Positions 1 to 7,434 of a DNA stretch of 21,719 bases are shown here, in pieces. The DNA is from Opitutia bacterium UBA4654 (lineage in GTDB: Bacteria; Verrucomicrobiota; Verrucomicrobiia; Opitutales; Intestinicryptomonadaceae), in the NCBI GenBank assembly GCA_002405555.1, contig DHMA01000024.1:1-21719 (forward strand). The letters run 5' to 3'. Both the position numbers and the translations under genes were made by a program. Numbering within the stretch: position 1 is the stretch's first letter; every line of letters begins with the position of its first letter. The notes beneath the pieces were generated by a model. The model was given only the letters and a program-made list of their open reading frames with translations, made no database searches and was not told the origin of the DNA.

Positions 1-33
1 CTTGCCCATTTGTTTTGCCTTCCTATTTTGCAT
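1..33 (-). CDS. possible N-terminus of a gene leaving the left edge (partial)
   Basis: On the minus strand an ATG at 33-31 opens a frame that stays open to the window edge, giving only 11 residues beginning MQNRKAKQ. An AAGGGG stretch ends 9 nt before the ATG and could be its ribosome binding site. The position is reasonable because the preceding operon on this strand ends at the terminator at 192-226. Nothing can be said about function, and eleven codons are too few to prove that this is a gene. Confidence 0.2.
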   Translation of the reverse strand, partial: MQNRKAKQMGK

Positions 34-191
34 ATCAATTTACCCCTTGCAACTCTGTACTATTTTTCGGGCACACATCACTATAACCGCGCCTTTTCCA
101 GTTTAGTCCGTATTGCCGTTGGCAATTACTGACGTTTGGAATAGCAGAACATTAGAAAGAAACAAATAAAAATAGACGCGCTTTGCGCGGA
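34..191. other. non-coding stretch at left end
   Basis: No credible gene is seen here. It contains a small dyad, ATTGCC-GTT-GGCAAT (112-126), and a TATAGT hexamer on the minus strand (85-80) that could be a -10 box for a gene starting at 33, but no matching -35 box is found. I see no repeat or RNA gene in it. Confidence 0.4.
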
Positions 192-226
192 TAAAAAAAC
201 GGAAAACCTAAAACAGAGGTTCTCCG
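192..226 (-). terminator. rho-independent terminator of the paralogue/secreted-protein operon
   Basis: Read on the minus strand, CGGAGAACCT (226-217) pairs with AGGTTTTCCG (209-200) in a 10-bp stem with one G-U pair and a 7-nt loop. It is followed after the stem by seven T (199-193). This is the first strong terminator after the stop codon of the gene ending at 418, so it probably ends that transcription unit. Confidence 0.8.
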
Positions 227-252
227 CTAACTCATTAACTCTACTTTTCTCC

Positions 253-286
253 CAGCGCATTCTAAAATCTTCCGCGCCGTGCGCTG
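253..286. repeat. short inverted repeat
   Basis: CAGCGCA (253-259) and TGCGCTG (280-286) are perfect 7-bp arms around a 20-nt spacer. The dyad sits between the terminator and the large palindromic element. It may be a minor RNA hairpin in the operon tail; no function can be assigned. Confidence 0.35.
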
Positions 287-294
287 TAATTTTA

Positions 295-416
295 GGGGCG
301 TCAAAATGCCCCTATAAGAGTGGCTTTGCGAGTGGCTCAGGGTGCGTGGCGTACTTATGTACGCGAGCAGTCTGAGACATTCGCGAAACGCTGTTAGAGG
401 GGCATTTTCACGCCCC
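295..416. repeat. 122-bp palindromic element (MITE/REP-like or long 3'-UTR hairpin)
   Basis: The outer arms 295-313 and 398-416 (19 nt each) are inverted copies with one mismatch. Inside them, the stretches around 320-340 and 372-392 are imperfect inverted copies, and the tip GCGTAC-TTAT-GTACGC (349-364) is a perfect 6-bp hairpin with a 4-nt loop. The whole element therefore folds into one long interrupted hairpin. It starts 1 nt beyond the stop codon of the gene ending at 418. It has no coding capacity. It could be a miniature inverted-repeat element, a REP-like repeat or an mRNA-stabilising 3' structure; the sequence alone does not decide. Confidence 0.7.
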
Positions 417-417
417 G

Positions 418-1404
418 TTATTTATCGTGTTTAAGAGTAAATACAGCTCTTAGCACGCGGCCGCCTTCGCCCGAATATTTGCGCTTGATTTCCGAGTACA
501 GCCCCTGCGCGTCGAGCTTCGTCGATTCGTCCGCCGCCGCTTCCGGCTGTTCTCCGCCCGCCGCGTTTTCGCCGTCGCCGAAAATGCCGGATTTAGAGAG
601 AGCTTCCGACAGCGACCGCGCCTTTTCCGCCGACAGTCTGCCGAACTGCACGCAATACGGCTTGCCAACCACAAGGTGCACGTTTTTCATTCCGTATTTT
701 TCGAAACGCTCGACCACGGGGTGCTTTGTTATCGAGTTCGAATTGTTTGTGCCGTCCGAATAGAAGCTGGAGCGAATGCGCGAGTACGCGTAGTCGATGT
801 TGAGCAGGGCGTCCTTGTCGGCGGCCTTCGTGATTTTTGCCGCGCAGAACGAGCCGTAGTCGATTTCCTCTATGTCGCCCGTGTAGGCGGGGCGTTTTTT
901 GAGCATTTTCTTGTATTCCAAGTCGGCGGGGGTCAGCTCGTACTTTTTGCAGAACGCCTCGTACGACCTGTCGAACGACGGCGAATTGCGCGAGCCAAGC
1001 TCTTCAAGCTCCTCCAAAAGTTTGAGTTTTTCCGAAAGGGCGTCCGTTTTAACCGCCGCCGATTCGCTTGCGCGTTCCGCCGCGGCAAGCTCTCCGCGCG
1101 TTTTTTCGGCGAGGTTTTTCACGACTTCGCGCGGAGTCATTTTAGCCTCCGCCTCCGTTTTTTTTGCGTCCGCCGCCGCCGCCTTTATTTCGGCATAACG
1201 CTTGTTGGGGAAGCCCTTTGCGCGGTAGCGTTTCGCCAGAAGCTTGCCGTCGAAGCCCTTTGTCTGCGGCTCTCCGACTTGCAGAGAGAAGGACATTTTG
1301 TCCTCCAATTTGTTTCCGACGAAAGTTTCGACGGTCAGCAGGTACGACTGCGCAAAAGCGCAGGTCGAGAGTGTCATTGCGGCGAGAGTGTAAAAAAGTT
1401 TCAT
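418..1404 (-). CDS. secreted protein of unknown function with a coiled-coil region (gene D)
   Basis: Protein of 328 residues. The start at 1404 was chosen because it gives a clean signal peptide (MKLFYTLAAM..., predicted cut after CAFA at about residue 18). A longer frame from 1467 would place 21 unrelated residues before it and would start inside the likely promoter. After the signal come a short beta-like segment, then an Ala/Glu/Lys-rich region (about residues 70-135) with coiled-coil character, then a globular part with three scattered Cys and an Ala/Glu-rich linker near residue 280. I do not recognise a family. It does not show the 44-residue repeats of the three upstream proteins. It lies 81 nt after gene C and has a promoter candidate in that gap, so it may be expressed both with the operon and alone. 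Export to the periplasm or outer membrane is inferred from the signal peptide only. Confidence 0.8.
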   Translation of the reverse strand: MKLFYTLAAMTLSTCAFAQSYLLTVETFVGNKLEDKMSFSLQVGEPQTKGFDGKLLAKRYRAKGFPNKRYAEIKAAAADAKKTEAEAKMTPREVVKNLAEKTRGELAAAERASESAAVKTDALSEKLKLLEELEELGSRNSPSFDRSYEAFCKKYELTPADLEYKKMLKKRPAYTGDIEEIDYGSFCAAKITKAADKDALLNIDYAYSRIRSSFYSDGTNNSNSITKHPVVERFEKYGMKNVHLVVGKPYCVQFGRLSAEKARSLSEALSKSGIFGDGENAAGGEQPEAAADESTKLDAQGLYSEIKRKYSGEGGRVLRAVFTLKHDK

Positions 1405-1439
1405 TAGCTGTACGGCGTGTTTGTTGCGTAAAGCTAAAA

Positions 1440-1467
1440 GAGTTAGCAGGAACGCGCGGCTTGTCAA
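1440..1467 (-). promoter_or_regulatory. candidate sigma70-type promoter of gene D
   Basis: On the minus strand a perfect TTGACA (1467-1462) is followed after 16 nt by TAACTC (1445-1440), preceded by TG as in an extended -10. It lies in the 81-nt gap after gene C and would start transcription about 30 nt before the ATG at 1404. The -35 is strong and the -10 weak. Confidence 0.45.
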
Positions 1468-1485
1468 GACGCCATTTTCCCCGCG

Positions 1486-3315
1486 TCAGCGCGACGACAC
1501 CACCGAGACGTCGCGCGGGACGAGCGAGTCGGCGGGGGATTTTTTCAGCGCCGTTTTCAGCGCGGAAACGAGCTTTTCCCTGAATTCGATTTGTTCGCGC
1601 GCCGCCTTTTCATAGAACGGGAAGATTTCGCGCGCGCGGAAATCGCGGAGCGACGAATCCATGTCGGAGCAGACCTGCTGCATGAAATTTCGGGCGTTCG
1701 CGCGGAGCTGCGCGGCGTTGCGGACATCGCCGAACGCGCGTTTGAAGCGCATTGCCGACGCGTAGAGTTTGGGGAAGTCGCGCTCGGTGTCGGGCGAAAG
1801 GAAAGTTTCCATGCGGTTGTCGGAAAGCGCGGCGAACGCTGCCTTGTTTTGGCGCGTAAACACGGCAAGACAATGCCCGAACGCGGCGTCCTTTTCGGCG
1901 TCGTAGCCCAGCGAGCGGTCGAACTCCGCGCCCAGCTGGCAGTAGCGGAGGGAAGCCGCGGAGGCGGGCGGCGCGGAAAAATCGGTCGCAAACGCCTTCG
2001 CCAAAGTGGGAATTGCGGTTTTCGACGTGCGCGCGCGGGCGGAAACGTCCTCGGCGTCGGGCGCATCGGGGTTGGGCTGCGCCGCCCGGCCGCCGCGGAT
2101 TCCCAGAGCGAGAACCTCGCGCGAATCCGCCGACAAAAGCACCGCGCCGTCGCAAAGCAAGTCCTGAAATCCGCTCTGGTAGAAGGCGATTTTGCCGTCG
2201 GAAATTTTTTCGGGAGAGGCGCGTACGGAAACCGTTTTCCCGAACGCGTTGCCGCCTACGGCAAACGCCGCCGAGGGCACATAGTCGAGCCGAGAGACTG
2301 CGGCGGGAACGCCCGACGGCTTGGAAACAGGCGCGTAGAAAAGCAGGTCTTTGCCGACTTTCGAAAGCTTCGCCGAAACCGTTTCGCCGCCGCGCGAAAA
2401 CTTCACCTCTCCGCGCGAAAAGCACGCGCCCGAAACCGCGAAGACATTTACGCCCCTTATGCGGCAGTAAACCGCCGTGTGCGGGCGTCCGCCGAAATCC
2501 GCGGTGTAGACCGATTTTTCAAGCGCGGCGCGGCGGGATTCGTCCACGCGGGACAGGTCGCGCCAGTCGGGACGCGCCGACGCGAACAGGCGCGAATCCA
2601 AGCGTCTGCGGGGGTTTGACAAAACCGCCGAAAGCTCGGAAGCCCGCTCTACGGGGTCGGAAACGTCCGCCGACAAACGCTCCCTGATTCCGTCGAGAAA
2701 GGGAGGAACGTGCGCGTTTTCGAACGCCGCATGCGCGGCGCAAATCTTTTTGAAACGCGCAAACGCGCCCGACGGATTCGACGGAAACGCCGCGATGAAC
2801 TCGGCGTACGCGCCGTCGGTTGCCGACTTCGGGCAGTCCGCCCGCGCCCTGCGGGCGTCGGCGAACATGGCGCAGTAGGACGCCGCCAGCTTTGACTGCG
2901 CGACGAAATCGTCGGGCGATTTTTCCGCCGCGAGTTTTTTTGCGAGCGCAAACTCCGAGTCGAGAACGTCGTCGTCCGACGCCCCGCTTTCGATTTTCGC
3001 AAGGGCGGCAAGCTGGGCGCGGACGTACTCGAATTTTTCGGGAGACGATGGGTCGAATTTTCCGTCGGCGCGGCTTTTGATTTTCTCGAAATCAGCCGAC
3101 GGCTCGGACGGCGCGAGAGCCGCTATTTGCGCGGCAACCCCCTTTGCGGCGGCAATCCATTTTTTTCGCGCAGCGCGGTCGTCGGGGAAGAGCTTTTCCG
3201 CCTTTGCGGCAAGAGCTGCGTCTTCGGGGTTGGACGCGCCGAAGTCGGGCGAGCCGAAATAGAAGTACGCGCCCGCGGCGGCGGCGGCGACAAGAAGAAT
3301 TGCAAGATATTTCAT
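1486..3315 (-). CDS. membrane-anchored repeat protein, paralogue C of three
   Basis: Protein of 609 residues. The start at 3315 is chosen because it begins with a hydrophobic anchor or signal (MKYLAILLVAAAAAGAYFYF). An AAGGA lies 9 nt upstream, inside the last codons of gene B, whose stop is 5 nt away, so translation is probably coupled. Five helical units begin near residues 43 (LFPDD...W53), 87, 133 (SPDDF), 177 (FPSN) and about 218. Residues about 270-410 resemble a trypsin/HtrA-like fold: the strand VFAVSGACF, then KDLLFYAPV (Asp323 at the place of the triad Asp), then CDGAVLLSADSREVLAL at the place of the Ser loop. His and Ser of the triad are replaced by Cys298 and Asp389, so it is probably inactive. 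The C-terminus is helical. Homology to A and B is seen in the order and spacing of these parts. Function unknown; an envelope scaffold or binding role is inference. Confidence 0.8.
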   Translation of the reverse strand: MKYLAILLVAAAAAGAYFYFGSPDFGASNPEDAALAAKAEKLFPDDRAARKKWIAAAKGVAAQIAALAPSEPSADFEKIKSRADGKFDPSSPEKFEYVRAQLAALAKIESGASDDDVLDSEFALAKKLAAEKSPDDFVAQSKLAASYCAMFADARRARADCPKSATDGAYAEFIAAFPSNPSGAFARFKKICAAHAAFENAHVPPFLDGIRERLSADVSDPVERASELSAVLSNPRRRLDSRLFASARPDWRDLSRVDESRRAALEKSVYTADFGGRPHTAVYCRIRGVNVFAVSGACFSRGEVKFSRGGETVSAKLSKVGKDLLFYAPVSKPSGVPAAVSRLDYVPSAAFAVGGNAFGKTVSVRASPEKISDGKIAFYQSGFQDLLCDGAVLLSADSREVLALGIRGGRAAQPNPDAPDAEDVSARARTSKTAIPTLAKAFATDFSAPPASAASLRYCQLGAEFDRSLGYDAEKDAAFGHCLAVFTRQNKAAFAALSDNRMETFLSPDTERDFPKLYASAMRFKRAFGDVRNAAQLRANARNFMQQVCSDMDSSLRDFRAREIFPFYEKAAREQIEFREKLVSALKTALKKSPADSLVPRDVSVVSSR

Positions 3316-3320
3316 GATAT

Positions 3321-5273
3321 TTAGTCCTTTTTTACATTGCGCATTCTCAACACGTTTCCGCCGCCCCCGTCGGAAAATCCCTGACGCGAAAACACGCGCC
3401 CCGACGGCACGAACGACGAACCCGAAATACATTTAGCCAAGTCGGCGTGGAGAACCGCGGTTTTGTCGGGCGAGGCGACGGCGCGGGTCATGACGTTTTC
3501 AAGCTTTGCGAAAAGCTCCGCCTGCCGTTTTGCGGCTTCGGAAAAATCGTAGTAGTATTCGGAATGGAAGCCGCCGCGGGCGAACGCCGCGTTGCGGACG
3601 AGCGCGTTTTTGACGTCGTTCATGTACGCCGAAAATTTCGAGTAGAGCGCGGGAGTTCCCACGCGCGAGCCTGTGATGAAAAACGGCCTGTATTTCTCGG
3701 CGACGTCGGAAATAATCGGGGTTTCGACGTCTTCGGCGTAGCCGCCTATCAGCATGAAGCGGAGCGCGGAAAAGTTGGAAACGCAGATTTTTTCGAGGTT
3801 CGCGCGTTGCGCGGAATACTTCGACGGAACGTAGGCGGACACGTCGCCGAGCGACGACAGCGCGGCCGCGGCGAACTCGCGCCGCCCGTCGGATACCATG
3901 CGCGCGCGCGCCGTCGGCATCACTTCGTCAAGCCCTCGCCAGCGCGAAATGCGCTCGCCGATTTTTGCGAGAGCCGACGCCGAGGGGTCGTCGAAGCTTG
4001 CGTAGATTGCGGCGTCGGGCGCGGGGACAGCCTCGAAGAGCGCGACGACTTTCCCCGTTTCAGATTCCACAACCAACGAGCCTGAGCGCATTTTTTCGGC
4101 AAGCAGCGAAGCGCTGTCGGAATCCGCCTCTATTTTTTTGCCGTATTTCAGACGGGCGGGAACGGAAAGTTTTGCGCCCGCGCGGGAAATTCCCACGATT
4201 TCCACCGCGACGTCGTCGGAGGAAATTTTGCCCGTCGGAATCGGGTCTGGCTTGGCGGACGCGGGCGGCGCGACAATCGCGAACGCCGACGTTTTCGAAA
4301 GGTAGATTTTGTCGGACGAGAACTTTTCGCCCGCGCCGATGTCGAGCGAAAACGACTTCGGAAGCGTCGCCAGATATTCGCTCGGAAACACCGCGAACAC
4401 TTTGCCGCGAACCTCCGCGAAAAACGCGGGGTAGGACTCGCCCGCGATGTCGGCTACATAAATGTATTTTGCGAAGTAGTCGCGCCCAAGCTCCGAAATT
4501 TTGTCTGCGGCGAAGCTTGCGCCACCGCCGCCAGAGCGCATGTATTCGTCCAATTTGGAGTCGAGCGCGGCGAGCTGCGCGGCGTAGTCGTCGGGCAGCG
4601 ACTGCTCTATTTCCGCCTTTGCGTTTGCGAGGGCTTCGGGCACTTGTTTTGAAAGAAAGTTGTGCCGCGCCAAAGCCTGCGCGTCGAAAAATTCCACGGC
4701 GCGGACGGGATTTTTCAGCAGCATCGGAACGGTTTTTGCCGCGAGTTTCTTAGCGTCGGCCGCAGGCAGCGACGCCGACTTCCGCGCGATTTCCGAAAGC
4801 GCGGAAGACACCTCCGAATACGCCGAGCGCATGGCGCAGAAGTCGCCTTCGCACGCCTCCCTGAAACGCGCGGAAAGCTCGTCGAGCGCGTCGGGCGGAA
4901 GTTTGAGCGACGCCTCGATGTTCGCCACGTCGATTGCCGCGCTTCTTTGTTTCGAAACGAATTCGAGCCGCTTTTCGTAGTCCGCGCCGTAGCGTTGGCG
5001 GGCGGCTTCCATGATTGTGCCGAAGTCCTTTTTCGACAGCCCCTCCGCCCGCGATTCCAGCGCGCCCATTGCCGCAACTTGGCGCGAAATCCACGCGTTC
5101 CTGTCGTCCTCCCGCGTCGGGAAGAGCGTTTTTGCGCGGGCGCGGATTTCGGCGTAGCGCGGGTCGGAAAGCTCGGCGGAATCGTCCCGCGGAGCGGCGG
5201 TTTTCCCGTATTTGTCGTAGCAGTACCAGCCGCCGATTGCGGCGAGCAGAAGAATCAACAGCAGGTTTTTCAT
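3321..5273 (-). CDS. membrane-anchored repeat protein, paralogue B of three
   Basis: Protein of 650 residues starting with a hydrophobic anchor or signal (MKNLLLILLLAAIGGWYCYD). The start follows a GAGGA that overlaps the stop codon of gene A, and the genes are 10 nt apart. Five repeat units begin near residues 51 (LFP...W61), 95 (YGADY), 141, 185 and 226 (LPDDY). Residues about 275-415 look like the degenerate trypsin/HtrA-like segment: VFAVFPSEYL has Glu299 at the expected His position, SAFAIVAP aligns with the strand that normally carries Asp, and MRSGSLVVESETGKVVAL (from residue 395) keeps an SGS with Ser397 at the nucleophile position. The C-terminal helical region (about 540-616) shares an LHxDLA motif with protein A (LHADLA here). 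The tail is Gly-rich. With only Ser left of the triad it is probably not a normal serine protease. The family is unknown to me. Confidence 0.82.
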   Translation of the reverse strand: MKNLLLILLLAAIGGWYCYDKYGKTAAPRDDSAELSDPRYAEIRARAKTLFPTREDDRNAWISRQVAAMGALESRAEGLSKKDFGTIMEAARQRYGADYEKRLEFVSKQRSAAIDVANIEASLKLPPDALDELSARFREACEGDFCAMRSAYSEVSSALSEIARKSASLPAADAKKLAAKTVPMLLKNPVRAVEFFDAQALARHNFLSKQVPEALANAKAEIEQSLPDDYAAQLAALDSKLDEYMRSGGGGASFAADKISELGRDYFAKYIYVADIAGESYPAFFAEVRGKVFAVFPSEYLATLPKSFSLDIGAGEKFSSDKIYLSKTSAFAIVAPPASAKPDPIPTGKISSDDVAVEIVGISRAGAKLSVPARLKYGKKIEADSDSASLLAEKMRSGSLVVESETGKVVALFEAVPAPDAAIYASFDDPSASALAKIGERISRWRGLDEVMPTARARMVSDGRREFAAAALSSLGDVSAYVPSKYSAQRANLEKICVSNFSALRFMLIGGYAEDVETPIISDVAEKYRPFFITGSRVGTPALYSKFSAYMNDVKNALVRNAAFARGGFHSEYYYDFSEAAKRQAELFAKLENVMTRAVASPDKTAVLHADLAKCISGSSFVPSGRVFSRQGFSDGGGGNVLRMRNVKKD

Positions 5274-5283
5274 TGGCTTTTCC

Positions 5284-7251
5284 TCAATATCCGCCCCCGA
5301 TGGAACCGCCGACGCGCTCGGTATTCACGCCGCAGTTATCGTATCGGGTTGCGAGGTCCGTGTGGAGAATGTTTACGATGTTCGTGTCCTTGACGCCCTC
5401 GGCGAGGTATTCGTACATCGAGCGGCGGAGTTTCAGCTGGTAGAGAAGCTCCTGCCTGTAAATCGAGTAGAAGGCGTCGGGGTTGGCGTAGCGTTGAAGC
5501 TCGCGTTTGAGCGCGAACGAAACTTCAATCATGTAGTTTCTGTAAGAGCGTTCGTAGGACTCGCGGCTGAGCCTGTCGTGCAGAAACGGCTTTTTGTACC
5601 GCTCCGCGATTGTTCCGAGCCTGCGCGACCGCAACGCCTCGCCGAATGTGTTGTTTTTGAAAAACATCATGAAGTCGTTGTTTTCGTCGGTAAGAATCCT
5701 GATTTCGTTTTTCTGGCGGGCGAATTTTGCGATGTCGAGCGGCTTCCATTTTTCCAACGCGCCCATGCGCACGAAGCGTATCGAGCTGAACGGAACGAAA
5801 GTCTTGTTCACGCTGCCGTCGAACTGCCTTACGAATGTCGTGAAGTCGGGAATGGGCGAATTTTCGTGCCCGATGATTGACCCCGTCTTTCCGTGGTGCG
5901 ACAGCACCCCCGGATTGTATATCCTAACCGAGAACGAGACAAGCTTCCCCGTCTTTGCGTCAACCGCCACGGCGTCGTCGCCGACCTCCGAAATTTCCGA
6001 GACCGAAACGAAAGTCTTTGCGTCCCTGCCGACGTGCTTTACGTCGATTTTATGCGAGACGCGCGGGTTCGTGTCGGCGGTGAGGTTCAGATATTTTTCG
6101 TCGGCGGAAAACACCGAAACTCCCAGCGAGCGGAATCCGCCGCCGTCGGGGGCGACCGCCAGAAGCTCCGCGCCCATGCGGACTTCGGAGTCGTCGGCAA
6201 TCTCCAAGGCTTCGAGCGACTGCGGCACGGAGTCGGGCACAAGCATGAGCAGCGGAAGCTCGTCCGAAACGAACGCGCGAGAGCACGACACTTTTCCCGC
6301 CGCGTTTGCGAACACCACGGGGAACTTTTCGGGCATGAATTCCTTTGTGCACAGCACGACAGTCCTGCCCTTGAATTTTGCGAGCACCGCCGCGTGGATT
6401 TCGTTTTCCGCGCCGCGCTTTGTGAAGAGCGACTTCGCGAAAATCCTCTCAGCGCGGGAGAGCGGCGACGCGCTTTCAGAATCCGACGCGCCCGAATTCC
6501 GCTTCGGGTTCGCCGCGTCGGCGGCCGCGCGTTTCAGAGAGGCGAGCCTCGCAACGTAGTCGGCGGATTCCGACGCCGCCGCGCCCTTCAAATTTTCGAG
6601 AGCCGCCGCCGAAACGCCGCGCGGGCGGAACGAGTCGAACTCGCGCTTTGCCCTCGCCTGTGCGTCCAGCAGTTTTACGGCTTTTGCGGAATCGCCGCCC
6701 GCCGAGGCAATCGCCCGCGCGCGCAGAGGCTCGAACTCCTCCGACGGAAACTGTTTCAGTTTGTAGTCAAGCTCGGACAACGCCTCGCGCCAGCCCGCGA
6801 CGTAGGCGCACCGCCCCTTGTAGTCGTCGGGGAAACGCGCTTCGGCGAGTTTGCGCACAAACGCGGCGTCGCTTTGCGAAAGCGCGGAATACGCCGAAGC
6901 CGCCGCCGCGCAATAGTCGCACTGCTCGACCGTGTAGGCGAGTCTCTCCGCGTAGTTGTCGGGAAATTTTGCCGCCGCCCTGTCGCGGATTTCAGCGAAG
7001 TCCGCAACGGAAATGTTCGGCAGAAAGCGCGACAGCTCCGCGCGGGCGTCGGTCTGCCTGCGAATCCACTCCGATTGGAGTTCGGGGCTGTCTGGAAAAT
7101 ATTTTTTCGCCGCCGCCGAAATCTTTGCCGACTCCGCGGAATCGGCTTGTTTACGCGCGGCGTCCGCGCCGCCGAAATCGCACCCGCAAAGGAAAAGCGC
7201 GGAAATTGCCGACAGCGTTAAGAGCGTTTTTTTGTTCAATTCAATCTTCAT
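5284..7251 (-). CDS. lipoprotein with five 44-residue repeats, paralogue A of three
   Basis: Protein of 655 residues and first gene of the operon. The signal peptide ends in a lipobox (LCGC, lipidated Cys24), so it is a lipoprotein; the cysteine is followed by Asp. Five units start at residues 52, 96, 140, 184 and 228, exactly 44 apart, with the pattern FPDDYxxRxxYV followed by a helical pair. Residues about 285-440 match the layout of an HtrA-like protease domain: RTVVLCTKEFM (Glu304 where His is expected), then ELPLLMLV and LEIADDSEVRMGAELLAV, which read like the DLALL and GDSxxLRVGxxV parts of HtrA, then GDDAVAVDAKTGKLVSF at the Ser loop with Asp instead of Ser. The C-terminal 100 residues are Tyr-rich helices with LHTDLA, shared with B. 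The start is set by AGGAG at 7262-7258. Function unknown; a non-catalytic envelope role is inferred. Confidence 0.83.
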   Translation of the reverse strand: MKIELNKKTLLTLSAISALFLCGCDFGGADAARKQADSAESAKISAAAKKYFPDSPELQSEWIRRQTDARAELSRFLPNISVADFAEIRDRAAAKFPDNYAERLAYTVEQCDYCAAAASAYSALSQSDAAFVRKLAEARFPDDYKGRCAYVAGWREALSELDYKLKQFPSEEFEPLRARAIASAGGDSAKAVKLLDAQARAKREFDSFRPRGVSAAALENLKGAAASESADYVARLASLKRAAADAANPKRNSGASDSESASPLSRAERIFAKSLFTKRGAENEIHAAVLAKFKGRTVVLCTKEFMPEKFPVVFANAAGKVSCSRAFVSDELPLLMLVPDSVPQSLEALEIADDSEVRMGAELLAVAPDGGGFRSLGVSVFSADEKYLNLTADTNPRVSHKIDVKHVGRDAKTFVSVSEISEVGDDAVAVDAKTGKLVSFSVRIYNPGVLSHHGKTGSIIGHENSPIPDFTTFVRQFDGSVNKTFVPFSSIRFVRMGALEKWKPLDIAKFARQKNEIRILTDENNDFMMFFKNNTFGEALRSRRLGTIAERYKKPFLHDRLSRESYERSYRNYMIEVSFALKRELQRYANPDAFYSIYRQELLYQLKLRRSMYEYLAEGVKDTNIVNILHTDLATRYDNCGVNTERVGGSIGGGY

Positions 7252-7257
7252 CTAATG

Positions 7258-7262
7258 CTCCT
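7258..7262 (-). promoter_or_regulatory. ribosome binding site of paralogue A
   Basis: AGGAG on the minus strand, 6 nt before the ATG at 7251. It fixes the start of the lipoprotein gene and agrees with the signal peptide. Confidence 0.7.
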
Positions 7263-7266
7263 ATAA

Positions 7267-7294
7267 TTTATAATAAACGGACAAAGAAATGCAA
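7267..7294 (-). promoter_or_regulatory. candidate promoter of the A-B-C operon
   Basis: On the minus strand TTGCAT (7294-7289) and TATAAA (7272-7267) are separated by 16 nt in an AT-rich patch of otherwise GC-rich DNA. The distance to the ATG at 7251 leaves a very short leader. It follows directly after the hisS terminator, so the operon is independent of hisS. Confidence 0.5.
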
Positions 7295-7373
7295 GCATGA
7301 AAAATCAAAAGAATTGCAGTTCTTTCCTCCTCTTCGCCCCCTCCCCGCGCGGCTTGCGCGAAACTTGCGGCGC

Positions 7374-7405
7374 AAAAAAACTCCGCAACCGTATCGGCGC
7401 GGAGT
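7374..7405 (-). terminator. rho-independent terminator of the HU-hisS operon
   Basis: On the minus strand ACTCCGC (7405-7399) pairs with GCGGAGT (7386-7380), with an inner CCG-ATA-CGG in the loop. The A of the last stem base is followed by a run of T (7380-7374). It lies about 30 nt after the hisS stop codon. Confidence 0.8.
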
Positions 7406-7434
7406 GTCCTGCAAAACGGCGCGTGCGCCGAGGC

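Noticed and set aside
1591..2619. Plus-strand open frame of 342 codons opposite paralogue C.
   Set aside because: Arg/Ala-rich shadow; the minus-strand gene has a start, an anchor and paralogues.
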